From: Choristocarpus tenellus KU-1152 | Lineage: Eukaryota; Phaeophyceae | Assembly: GCA_964200185.2 (NCBI GenBank) | Contig: CAXNAD020000055.1 | Coordinates: 1 to 34,144 of the forward strand | DNA length: 34,144 bases | Direction: 5' to 3' | In this document: positions 1 through 12,700 of the stretch, piece by piece | How the letters are laid out: each line of letters begins with the position of its first letter | Position numbering within the stretch: position 1 is the first letter of the stretch | The notes under the pieces: generated by a model | What the model saw: only the letters and a program-made list of their open reading frames with translations | Databases searched by the model: none | What the model was told of the DNA's origin: nothing | Position numbers and translations under genes: made by a program

Positions 1-448
1 AACCTAGTGGGATACGGTTCTATGGTTGTGTGTAGAGCTCTGCAGTATTTATATACTGCAAGAAGAATGTTTGTACATTTGCCTTGGAATAGGTTAGGTG
101 TGTCAAATGTCATGTCAACTCTGAAGGCAAAATGATCTTGTCTAAATAAAGTAGTGATTTCTCCTTTTTTTTTAGTTTGAGCTTACATTATCAGCAAGGA
201 TTCTGTAATAATATTTTTTGGATATTGATCAAAATTCTACTAATGTTCTTGATGTAGACTGCGTTCAGCCCACAAAAGACACATGGATGGCGTGACCACT
301 ACCCGTTCCTCAAGTGGTTCCCATTGCTGACTTCTGTTTGTTTGGTCTATGCAGATCCTGGAAGATGCACACCATTAGTTGGGCGGAACTCTGTGGCACA
401 ATAGACATGTAACCTAAGCCAAGCTTACTAGAGAAATTGCTGCCATAC
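1..448 (-). other. intron, partial (3' end outside window)
   Basis: Follows exon w43. No acidic or MIDAS-like reading frame is visible, so the next exon lies beyond the left edge. Contains copy A of the dispersed 155-bp element (259-410) and a small perfect hairpin around TGCAGTAT at 43-62. Confidence 0.75.
259..410. repeat. dispersed intronic element, copy A
   Basis: Shares with 6542-6698 the start CTGCGTTCAGCCCACAA, a TGACCACT block, GGTTCCyATTGC, an ATGCACC.. segment, and the end TCTGTGGCA.ATAGAC.TG. Roughly two thirds identical by eye over about 155 bp with small gaps. No terminal inverted repeats or poly-A tail seen. Probably an old short mobile or satellite-like element; class unknown. 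Confidence 0.75.
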
Positions 449-704
449 CTCAACACCCATGGTCTTGTCTTCATAGTTTTCCTCGAGGTCATCATTGACA
501 GGACCCTCGTCAATTTCACCATTGTCTTCTTCTTGATCCGACCCCTCCGCATTGTCATGAAACTTGTCTTCTTTCTTTGCATTGTCATCATTGTTCACCT
601 CCTCACCCTTGGCACCATCCTTATCCTTATCATCTCTATCTGCCTCACCATCTTCTCTTGTTCTGATCTCATCTTCCTCAAGCTTTTGCCCATCAAGGCG
701 TGAT
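449..704 (-). CDS. MDN1: MDN1 exon w43: Asp/Glu-rich tail, last coding exon seen
   Basis: 85 codons after completing Gly: SRLDGQKLEEDEIRTREDGE, DRDDKDKDGAKGEEVNNDDN, continuing acidic to EDKTMGVE. Very high Asp/Glu/Asn/Lys content, as in the midasin tail between linker and MIDAS. Donor GTATGG, phase 0. The gene continues beyond the left edge. Confidence 0.9.
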
Positions 705-3700
705 CTGGTTTTGCAAAATCAAGAAATTGATCAGTATGGTCAATATACACCCAACCCCGCCCTCAAAACAGGGACGCACGCCAACATTCCACCAATCCGT
801 TACAACAATTTACAACACAGAACAAACAATATTAAATAAAACCTACCGAAAGAAATATGCACTACATAAGTCACAGCAAATGCATTAGTCACAGACACCT
901 GCCTCCAAATAGGGTAAAAGCAAAAACGTAACAAACACAACTCTGGAAGTACAAAACCGATTTTGTACACATTTAACACTCAAATCTTACCCCTCCTCGA
1001 ATTTCTCTTCTCCCTTCTCAGCCTGTTCATCATCATCGCCGTCGTCATCATCCCACATCTTCTCATCAACCACATCGGCACAGTCTCCAGTATCACCCAT
1101 CTCTCTATCAAGCTCCTCCTTGTCGTCATGCTCTTTATCCTTGCTCTCATCTTCTTTTTCTCCCTAGTTTCAGTGTGTGGTACAAAAACAGCCACCCATA
1201 TACGATGTAGACACAATAGGTTTCTGAGTAACTGATTGGAGGCTGTTACTTTTCGACACAAAACAGTTCAAATTATCTGTTGAAATTTCTAAAATTGCAC
1301 GTTCCACGTTAAAAATAACATACACTACTTGTGTCAGGACAACACGAACTTTTCAAAAATAGGATACAATTTCAAATGTTGGGAATCTCAACGATATCAA
1401 TAGCAGGAGATAAGTTGGAGCAAGTATCCGTCAAGCTACAACCTTGAAAATCGTCAACAAAATTCACTTCCTGCTCACCTTGGGGATATCAAACAATTCA
1501 CCATCGAAGTCATTCTCCATCTCCAAACCGTTGTCTTCCTCTTCTTCACCTAATACAGGAAATAAACATTGCAAATCGACATAATTTTATATGATACATG
1601 TAACAGTTCATTAAAACTCTGAACAATCTCGATCACTTCAGAGTCAACCCAACATAAAAAGTAATGTCTCAAGAACACAACAATACTCTCACCAAGCTCT
1701 TTCGACTCCTCAGGCTGCTGACTTTGATCTGGTGGCTTCTCATCACCCTTGAGTCCTAGAATCTGTTCCTCATCTTCAATTTGATCGCTCACATCCTTCT
1801 TTCCTTCTCCCTCTCCCATGCCGGTACCCTCCACATCGTCGTCAAACTGATGAGTTACAAATACCCCCACAAAATAATGACTGATTAGCTCTGATAAGGT
1901 CGCATGACCGCATTGGAGCATTGCAAGAACTGTTTGCATCAATTAGATTCTACAGAAGCGCTTTCAATATTGATTGTCGTCGCGAAACTGAATTACCCAG
2001 GAATAAGTAGTGTGAACTCAACTAAGCTCTGGTCAATAAATATGCGCTATAGATATATTACATTAAAGAAGTTATTTAGTGGAACTAATGGTATTCCCAG
2101 CAAGACACATATTTATGTTTAGAAGATGTCAGAAAAATGTACCTTCATTCCTTGAATATCTCCTCCACCTTCTCCATCCCCTTCCTCTGTCTCGTCTGAG
2201 CAAAGTCCTTTGGAAAGGAGAGTCCTAAAAACACGAACAATTACATAGTGCAGTTTTCCAGATCCCTTCAACACAGAGGCAACAAAAGGGAGTCGGGACA
2301 AAGTTTATCAGAAAAGGAGAAAACCCCTGTTCCCCACCAAGATCAAGGAATGCGGACGACAAACAACTTATGTGATAACAAGAATCCTGCCAGATATGAC
2401 CAAACCTACAATTTTACACTTCAAGACCTCACCTTACTAAAAGCTATTAACCCGGTCATCACCGCAGCTGCTGCAGCCTCAACCCGCCTCGCCAGGTGGA
2501 CCAGATCAGCACACAGAGAAATAATGGCAGCGCTTGCTGCATCGTATTCTGCACAGAATTAAGAGTCAGTGATGATTCAACACGGAGTGAGTGTCCATCA
2601 GAAATTCCTTCGTGGGAATTCTTGAGGAGATGTGATAACATGAAAACTATTTACCACAAAAATCCATTTACAGATAGTGCGTACTACACATCCCTATAGA
2701 CTCCAAGGTTAAACCAAGATCAAACATTTCATGTACCTACGAAGTTGTAACCTCCAATCCCTTGCACTCACCAGGTGTTCCCACATTCAACTTTGCATGA
2801 GTGAAGGCCTCAACAGCCTTACGTACGTCGCCTAGAGCAACAGCACATCGCCAAATCTTCATCAACCTAGCTTGTTCAAAAGCCTGCTTGTGTGCATCCC
2901 AGAGAGTTGTATCTGTTGTCCAGCCGCCAATAACCTCATCATCTCCATCTCCCTTTCCCTCAGAGGTAGAGACTGCAACTGCACTTGCTGTTTGTCCAGT
3001 AGTACCGTGTTGCAATGCTAAACTACTTTTCCCGTCATATACTCCACTGCCCTTGGGACGACATAAATTCTGAACAGAAAGAAGTAGTAAACGCACTACC
3101 CTCTCCACACGGAGACCCACCACAGAGAGATGCTGCTTGATGTTGTCCTTTGAATTTGTGCAACTCCCTACATCATCCCCATTACCAATCAAATTTCCCC
3201 CCTCAACTGCCCGAGTGTTTCTGAGACTTGCTTCCTGTTCATCAGGTAGCACCTTACCACCACACTGGTACCCGGACGCATTTTCTCCTAGAGGCGACAA
3301 TAAATGTAGACAAGGAGATAGGGCCGTCTTAACCGTTCCTTTCACATATTCAAGGTGACTCACTACACGTAAGACTGAGGCAGGAGGAAGAGGTGTCGTA
3401 GAATCCTCCATCTCCACGCACTTCAACAGTCCCTCTACATCGTGACAAACAACATCAAGTAGTTCTTGGTTCGACATCACAATCCTTAACACATTTACAC
3501 CAAGCAGTGGATGTCGTAAGTAAGTCCGATTAAGTACGAGCTTTTTTTCAGGGTTGTGAGCGTCACTGCTTACAGCGGCACTCGAGACACATTCATTGTC
3601 GAGAACACCCTCGGGTATGAACTCAAGCAGCCTGTCCATCATTTCACAAATTTTAGACCTAGCCACTGCAAGAACTGAATGCGCTCTTTCCACTCTCCCC

Positions 3701-6700
3701 GCATCCAACATTCCCTTCATCTCATCTCTCTCTTCCAGACATGTATCTCCTAAACCAACCACATGCATTCTGGACATAGATGGCATTGGAGGATCAGCTT
3801 TGGTTACACTTCTGAGGAAGAGCTGAAGCTCCACAATCGACTCCAAAGCACAGCGCATCCCCTGTAGCTGGAGATTGAGGGCTTGTTGCAGAGGCTTCTG
3901 AGGTGGAAGACCCTGTCCTGGAAACCCAAGCCCAGAAGTACTTTTCTTGACTTGTTCCTCAGAGGGAGAACTTATTCCGTCCGGAGCTGAATCCGGTTGG
4001 GGTATGTTAGATTGAAAGTTCAAGATGAGGGTATCAATTGCCTTTATTTCTGCAGAGAAGCTTGAAAGTTCCCTCTCCACTATCGTGACTGCACCACGTT
4101 GTTGAAGGACAAGAAGACCTAAGTGATCAGCCAAGCCACGCATGACCTGCAAAACAATTTGGTATTGTGTGTGATGTGTGAGACCTCAACTCTCAAGATG
4201 TATGTGGCACTGACCTGGACTGTGTACAATTCACAACATGTCCAGGGTTCCTCGACTGTTCTGCTTTCATTACCACATGTTTGGAGTTAGAAATTAAGGT
4301 TAAGAATCAATGACAAAATTAACACCAGAATAGGACCCAAGTTAATCAAGCATGGAGTTGCTAGGGTTAGGGTTGGCCAACGTACGTTCAAGCCCTATAA
4401 TTTCAATCTAGCACATGTTGCAGACCCCATGTCACCCAAAAAACAAGTAATTGTTACCTCTGCCTCTCTCCGTGTGATATCATGTGCCACAGGTGAGCTA
4501 GCCTCCAGCCTGAGGCGCATCACCTCTGACAAGGACTTGAGGTAGTAATAATCAGCACGTTTTGCAATTTCTCCAACAGCTTGCCGGGTCTGCATACATT
4601 ACAGTAAGAAAAGGCAAAGGTTGAGAAGCCCAATTTTATGTTGGGCACTCAGACATCTCATAATTATCCTCCAAGAGCTAAAGCATGTCATCAGAAAAAC
4701 AAAATAAACCTTTGACCTCACCTCATGAATATCATCACTATCACCGTTGAAACCACGGACAAGTACTTCAGGACCACAACCTGGCCCAGCAAGAAAGTCT
4801 TCCTGGAACGGAGTGAGTGACGTCATGACCTGAAGTATGTCTAACACCTCAACAGGTATAGCGGCCTTGGCATGACTTAGACCCTGCTTCTTTAATTCAC
4901 TCAGCAAGTCCAGAACTGCTCTTTTCTTGACCTGTTTCCCAACTGTCTTTTTTCGAAGTCGTTGAATTCTCCCAAAGACGGCCAAGCACATTTCTTCCGA
5001 TAGACCTGCACCCAAAAGCCCAGCTGGTCTTCCTGCTTCCGCCCAACCATCATCGTCCAATTGTTCCACAACCTTGGAACATCCATAAATACCCCTTCGA
5101 AGGAGCAATTTCATCTTATCAGAAAGGCCAGGCAATCGCATAATATATGGAGCAGCGCTTTCATCCTTTGATGCACCTTCCACAAACGCCTCCAAAATCC
5201 AACTTGGAATCGACTCAGAAAGATCACTATCTGGTAGATCAAAGCCGCGCCATCGCCTTACATATTCTTTCCAACTCCAACCAGGAAAGTCCACCTTGGA
5301 ATAAAACAAAGGCTCCTTCGGTAGGCACTCGTTGAGGGCTCTAAGAGATGAATGAGACACAATCGCTCCTTTCATTCCTTTCCTCTTGAGAGATAACTTT
5401 GTATTGCTTACGGGTTGTTGAAAGTCCCTAGATGAATTGAGGTGAACTGTAGAATCTTTCAATACATTTTCTGCACCTAGAACCATATTAGAATCACCTT
5501 CCTCCTTAGTCTCCGCATCATCCATAAAATCTTCTTCCGAGTCCACCTGGACAAAACAGTTACTGTTGGCATTATATTTTTCATATGTGGTTGTACATTT
5601 ACAATATGTTGACATACCTTTATACTCACAAGTTTGTACTATATTATATATTGATCATGCAACTCTGGGCTTTCAATTATGAGAAAAACCTTCAGACATT
5701 GAATTTATGGTCCCTTGGCAGTTACTTCTTTAACTACTAACGCATTATATAATATTATCAAGCTAGTGCAACTCAGGTATATCATGTCATACTGCTTATG
5801 TTCAACTTTATTCTTAAACGACTAAAAAAACTGTACGTGTTGCAATCGGTTTACAGAGTATTTTGAAGCTAACCATCAAAACAAAAAATAAATAAATAAA
5901 AACTATTCTATTTGACAATAGTTAAATAGGAACACATGTTTATGCCTACATTACAACATGTTTTCCACCTGTTACCTTTTTAACCATGCCAAACATAATG
6001 AAAAGGCTTGGAACATCGGTTGATGGACTTCCCATTCGAGTCCCTCCTGCTGAACCAGCTCTCTCCCCCACACCCTCAGTAATTGCTCCATGCAGAACTT
6101 CAGCAGACGAGACCTGAAAAAAAACTCAAAACAATGACCCACGCGGTTGGAAAATGGTTTAAAACCTTCACAGAGATCAATTTCAAAAGAACAACAAAAG
6201 ACAAGTACAGGCTACTCAGAACACACACTTACATTTAGTATGATGAGAGAAGAAAAGGTACAAAAAACACCCGTCTACAAATACAACAAGACAAACAAGA
6301 GTTTTAACCACATCAAACCTGAAACTTACACAATTTGCATTACCAATTCTGACCTCTCCACTTTCTACTTCACTGTGTTACGATGTTCCAAGATCAACAT
6401 TCCAAGCAAAGAAAGACTTTGCATCATTTTACCCACCTAGCGTTCCATCAAATACACACATCTGATTTATCCAATATTGCTGTTGGAATGTCAAAGGTAG
6501 TACGATACAACCAAGTTGGTGTCAAATTCTAAATATTTCGTCTGCGTTCAGCCCACAAGGGACATGCACTCAGTGTGACCACTGAATCTTTCCCATCCGG
6601 TTCCTATTGCAGACGTCCGTTTTATCTTTGCAGGTCTTGGCAGATAAATGCACCAGTCTGTAATTTGGTGGAGTTCTGTGGCAGATAGACCTGCATGTCG

Positions 6701-9700
6701 TTTACTTTCACTAAACCGACGGCAGATATTTCCTTATATCTTACAATGTCCCTTTTCATTGTAATTATGTCTATGAAACTAACTGTATCAATGTTCCGAT
6801 CAAAGCTTAGCACAGCTTGCATGTTCTCCTGGCACGTTTGTTCACATACTGCGAATAGATATACGCCCAAGGGGTAATCGTGGATGCCTTAAGAGAAACA
6901 AAACTACATCGTCTGCAACTGAATAATCTAGCTCGGGAAAGAAGAAATATTGCAAAAGTGCACTTAATGTTCGTAGGCACTAGAAACAAAACTTTAGTAG
7001 ATCTAACAGAAGTTCGGATCCCATCTTACCTCCAAGATTTCTTCATAACCCCTCAGTAACTTCGTGAGCTTGCGATGCGACTTTTCAGAGGACTCTGCCA
7101 GTGAGTAGTAAGTCTGTTCGTCCCACCTGCCCCAACCAACAGCGGTTGATTATCAAAGGATGAAAAAGAGAATCAGACATGATATTTCAACATGTTCAAC
7201 TCAATGTATACGAAACTCCCTCAAGCATTAAATGAGTAGATATGAGTCACAATAATTGCGTACAAGTCCACTCACTTGGCCAGTTTGGCTTCCTCCTTCA
7301 GCTTCTTCTCAATTCCTTGACGAACAGCATCTCTCGCTGACGCAACTTCTCCAGCGAACTGGACAACAAAGAGCACAGTAGTAATCACATATACTGAGAC
7401 AAAAAATTGATTCAAAATATTAACACGGAATGGCCGTACTTAACACAATTCAATTTTTTCTCTGTTAACAAGTAGGTACATAACAAAATCACAAGTACCA
7501 TCATCTCCGTAATACGATACAGAACAGAGAAGGAGAGGGTGATACATTAATTACACAGTTGAGTATCGAAAGATACCATCCCATAAAGTACTTCATCAGT
7601 GCAAGTACAAAACTTTTAACTGAACATACTACCAGATCCTCTACCCTCACCTGTGAGTAGTAACGCCATAGACTGTATAACAATGTTCCCAAACTTGAGT
7701 CTTGATTGCCAACATCATCGCATCGAGAAAGTTGGATAGCAAAGACATGGATGAGCTCCAGCCTTGCAAAGAACTCGCCTATCGGGGCTGTACGTAGGAA
7801 AGTGTCCAACGTATCAAAAAGACCTGGAGGGAGAACGACATAAACCTTGATTGACTCTGTGATACATCTAACCAAAAACATTCTTACTCAGCAACATACA
7901 CAGATGTGTGTGTATAGTAGTGCCTAGTCAGCAAAATAATATTTACTACGCGTATACCATTTAATAGAATTTAGTTTATCCTTCAACCTAACTGATGAGC
8001 AGAGAGTAAAGAATCACACTCACGAAGCATCCACCTATTTATAACATAATAAGGGAAAACGAAGTATGGCCGGCAACAAAGACAATCGGTGTTAATCCAT
8101 CAATTGGCAATTACAAAGCATCACGTATGTTTATGAAACTAGAATAACTCCATAGCATGGGAAGATTGGGCTCAGATCCATGAAGCAGTTTCTTCATCAT
8201 GCCATAATTCTCAAGAAAGAACCATATTCAGCGACGATGAAATACTTGGTAGCTCATCATAGCCTCTTCGCACATGACACATGGTTGACCACACTCAACA
8301 CTCTGTAAACAACAAATTAATTTGATCTTCAGTAAATCCAATGGTAAGTGAGACAACACTGCTTGATGTTAATGCAGTTTACATAAACGTGATACAGCAC
8401 CAGATACACAACTCAAACCACAACTCGATCACATGTAATGTTTAAGTTCAAACTCACAAAGCAGTGTTTTCATCACCAAACAATTCTCAAGAGAGAACCA
8501 TGGTCAGCGACGATGAAATACATGTTAACTTATCATAGCCCATTGTTGCTAACAAACCCAAATATTATGTAAACAACCAACATGATCTTCTCTTTGTACC
8601 AGGCGCATGGTCATTTGCAAGTGAGTTCCTATAATGCGCAAAGGTAGATTCAACAATCAGTAAAAAAAAAAAAATAGGGCATGAAACCTACCTTGAGCGT
8701 GCTCCAATCCTCCTCTTTTGCCCATGATTACACTCATTTGTTCAGCTTCAATTTCAGTCTTTGATACAGGCAGTGGTGCATCCGCAGATGTAAGTCCCAA
8801 CCACATCCAATCCCTCCCAGCGAAGCACTCCTGAGCACTCAACCAGTCCACTCTAGGCACTGCGCTCAAGGCATTTGCTTGGGAGTTGATATTTGACAAT
8901 TGAGGTATCTGTGTCATACCTTCACCTTCCTTCAAATTTTCCCAATCACCCAAGAGAAGCCTGTAAAGGTAGAACCACCACCTATGAGCCTTTCAAGAAA
9001 CAAGAGGTACGGTGGACAGCAAGAAGTCTTCAAACAAAATTGCGTGTCATACTTTAAAAAAAAATCAGAGGAACACAACAAGATAAAGATACCCTCGTTA
9101 CAAGGTCATCTGTATATCCCTGAAGCAACCGTTTACAAACCTTCATGGTGTACGATCTCTCCCTTGAATCAAGTAGAAGGGACCAGCTTCGAAGTTCCAA
9201 CGCTCTCCAACGTGTGACAAGGGCACTGAGAGGATTTAGCTCCTCTGACAAGCGTATCCCCCTGTGTGCCTGCTGCTCCCACTCCTGAGCTTTACTGAGA
9301 GTCACCTCCACTCCAGCAAGGACAGCACCCACAGGTGAGTGTAGTGGCATTCTCCTGATGCGATCTGCCACACGAGCCAACTGTATAGCCGAAATGGGAA
9401 AGCGCAGAGAGTATCTTAGAGGGTACAAGTTTCGCCATGTTTGTTTTTTGGGGGCTTGGCCTCCCATGGATTTTTAAAATATATTTTCCTACTCCAAAAC
9501 TATTCGGAGTAGGAAAATTTTCAATATTATGGAAAAGCGTGTCAAGAACAAGGATATTGACATTGACACATCCCAACAAACACGATGACAAACATTACAT
9601 CAAGTACGCAACATTGAACTTTGAAACTCAAATGAAGGAGACCCTACCTACCCTCTAAGGTAGGTTAGCTTCATATGCAGGTGTAACACTAATTCAGATG

Positions 9701-12700
9701 TTTCGATGCATATCAACAAAATTAACCACCAATAGACACTTTACTGTGTCTAACCTGTATCAGAATCCCATGGCCAGGAAACTCGCCGAGAAGCTTTGCC
9801 ACCTTCCCAATGATGCCAGCAAGTGGTTTATCCGCTAGTCTCGTCTCCACCACGTTGGCGTCATGATAAAAGTCCACGAGAGGGTCCACAATCGAAAAAC
9901 TACGCACAACAGACCTGTCAAACACACAAGAACTGACTACACTTTGCCTCATGCCCGACATTTGGCTTTTAAACCGTATCCCTTGAATTTTTGGGTTTGC
10001 CTTCCCCCTATCCATAGTTCCATTCGGAATAGTTCCATTCGGAATGCAGGCTTCTTGGCATGTGTCAAGGAGCAGACTGGAACCAGATGAACAAACCAAG
10101 GAAGCATCAGCCAAAGTCAGCAAATGTGAGCAGGCAAACTCATCCTCGAGGTCCCCCTCAACGTTACAACTCTCAAGCCCATCTGACTCTGTATCAGAGG
10201 CAGCACCAATGTTACCAAGCCTTCTCTCTGTTGACAGAAGAGGTTTTCCATGTAGAGAAAGCAGGGTCGCAGCCCTGTACGATCTTTGAATTGCCAACAG
10301 CCGAGCTGAATCTAGTGTACCATCTTCTACCACAGGTTTCCTGACGAAAACAACCAAAGGTAAGTGTTACGACCTTACACAAAGAGAATGGTTGATCCAA
10401 CATACATATGACAATACACACCCATGATTTTTTTCAACGTGAAGGCAGACACCTCACCTGCTAGCTCCACCGCTTTCCTGAACACCATTGCATAAGCTAT
10501 AGCTTGCCTGCTTTTTCTGGACTGCTGACGTAAGGAAGAGTCGGGCATGTGCCTTAACCAATGAAGACACCTCAGCCTCAGAAAATCGCCCATCAAAAGC
10601 ACCTGCAGAACCTGAGACTACTCCATCAGTGGCCTGATCCTGCTATCAGAATCGAAATTAAAGACCAACCCCATTAGAAAAGGATGCACTATATGCATTT
10701 ATCAATTATCGCTATGCCAACAATTTGCGAAACCTGTGTTTTGCCTCTACCTACATAATCTTAAAAATGATGTATGCCTTGTACATTGAAATCTAAGTGG
10801 TTTAGAAGGAAAAACAGTATCTTACTGACTTTGACACCCTTTGTGTCTATGATCATATCTAAAAATACACGCTCAAGCCTCCAAAAAGATGTGTTAAACA
10901 TAAAATGTACTGTTAGTTTTCCGGAGTTGTTAATATTGAACAGAAAACGAAATTGCTAAAACTTGTATCAGAGGGCATTGAAAACTTAAAACCTACCCAT
11001 CAGTTAAAACTTGCTTAATACGGATAACTATATACCCCACATTGAACCTACCCCCAATTCCATTGAAGGGATTCTGGCCGTTACCTAGTTCTTTCTCATC
11101 ACCCTATTCCCTCCATCCCTCCAAATACCATATCGGAAGGTACACACCTGATCTTCTTCAGGGTTACCAAGTTCGACAGTATAGCCTTCCAATCCGACAG
11201 AGTCATCAAAAATATCGTTATATCCAGCACTGAAGTCAGGAAATAAGGACTTCAACCTTTCTTCCTCTCTCTCCTCATCGCCAACAACCTGGTGAGCACA
11301 GATATATTGAGAAGGTAAAAAAGACAAAGAAAAAAGACAGCTCAGAAATTTTCGAACAAAGTATCTAACACCCACAGCCAGCAAGGCCAATATTTCAAGA
11401 CTTGAGGAATCACGAAGTCGGAACCAAACCAACAACCCAATCGTCAATGAAGACGTTCTCAGTTGGGATATTATCAGTATAAAAGAGCATACACCATAAT
11501 TATTATTGGTCAAAACCTCAGGAGAGCAAGATCAGCAGTAACTATCATCAAACATCTTAATTCTGTATAATAAACCCATGTCACTTCCTCAACCTCTCAG
11601 GGAGTGAAGCGAGACATCAACAAACATACTGAGGTTGAACACTCACTTCAGTGTCCAACAAAATGTATCTTGTGGCATTCCTCTGCTTTAGTCATCAGTG
11701 AAAAAATTAGAGTGAATTGGGCTTGGTAGTCCTCAGAGGAGAGTAGGTCAAGCTTTTCACATCACACGACTCACAGGAAACATGAACAACTGAGAGGTCA
11801 CAACAGTTACAGCATAGATGTTAATGCACACATAACACACATAGGAGTTTAACCAGACATAAGCCATCAGCAAAAAATTAGAGTGTTTTAGAGATGATTG
11901 GTCCTCATTGAGGTAGGATATCATTTTCTCATCATTTGGCTTTGATCTGATCAAAACGGATAGAGCAAAATCATTTTTTTATCAAGACGCATCGTTAAGC
12001 ACCTAATCCTTTTCTGTTTGTATTCGCAACACTGACCGTACATTTTAGAGGGTAGGAACGCGTCATTTGGTGGCCAAAAAAACCTCCAAAATTAATGCCA
12101 TTAGGAAGGCCAGTCACATCTATTCACCACATTTCCAAGACACAAAATGAAGACAGAAAGTTGGATACTTGAGCATTGAGCACCAATGAATAAATAAAGA
12201 GGGGAACTAGTGAGGCCATGGGCATGGAACGCCACACGCCAGCAATCCAGCAGCATTAAAATCTTCTTCATTGTCAACTGAAACCTGTCAAGATGTTAGA
12301 TTGCCCATCCCGTCATGCAGTAATGACCAACCACAAGTCATGAACAAAAAAACTATGTCTACTCACAATATGCTCCTGGACTTTGTACTTGAGAATCTCA
12401 TCCTTCTTTCGCTGTTCTTCAGCCTTTTTTTCCTCAGCCCTAGGATTAACAAGACAAACATGTTTTCACACATTTCAAAGAGTCAAAAGTCTATCGTTAA
12501 TCTGCATCCTGAGATAAGATGTATTCATCTCATGTTGTAATAAACACAAAATATTATATTTCATCAATAATACAGTATTTTCACCTATGCCACTACCACC
12601 ACCTTCGCAAAGTGATACATGTATCAAAATGTGGACTTCTACCAACCATTATTTCTACCTCTTTGCTTAAGCAACTTGGTGGACAGTGCGTTCAATCATA

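Larger units (their letters stand above)
7824..8691 (-). other. intron between exons w30 and w31
   Basis: 868 bp, GT-AG, phase 1. Holds an imperfect direct duplication at about 8181-8345 and 8458-8610. No coding content recognised. Confidence 0.83.
11289..12366 (-). other. intron between exons w25 and w26
   Basis: 1,078 bp, GT-AG, phase 0 both sides. Contains a weak direct repeat (11691-11764 and 11863-11936). An acidic snippet at about 12220-12284 was considered as an exon but lacks a usable donor. Confidence 0.78.

Noticed and set aside
1-448. Search for a MIDAS domain (DxSxS) exon
   Set aside because: No such motif or conserved flank on the minus strand; the gene must continue to the left.
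437-839. Plus-strand open frames rich in Leu, Ser and Phe
   Set aside because: Complement of the Asp/Glu-rich exon; the hydrophobic look is the antisense of GAN and GAR codons.
2737-2771. Reading exon w37 through to a stop at 2737, making it terminal
   Set aside because: A perfect GTGAGT donor at 2770-2771 gives the phase needed by exon w38, and the acidic tail clearly follows further left.
4361-4376. Telomere-like TTAGGG pair
   Set aside because: Only about two units; expected by chance at this length.
12220-12284. Possible small exon encoding VSVDNEEDFNAAG on the minus strand
   Set aside because: Good acceptor but no credible donor before the stop. Exons w25 and w26 already join in phase and match the family without it.
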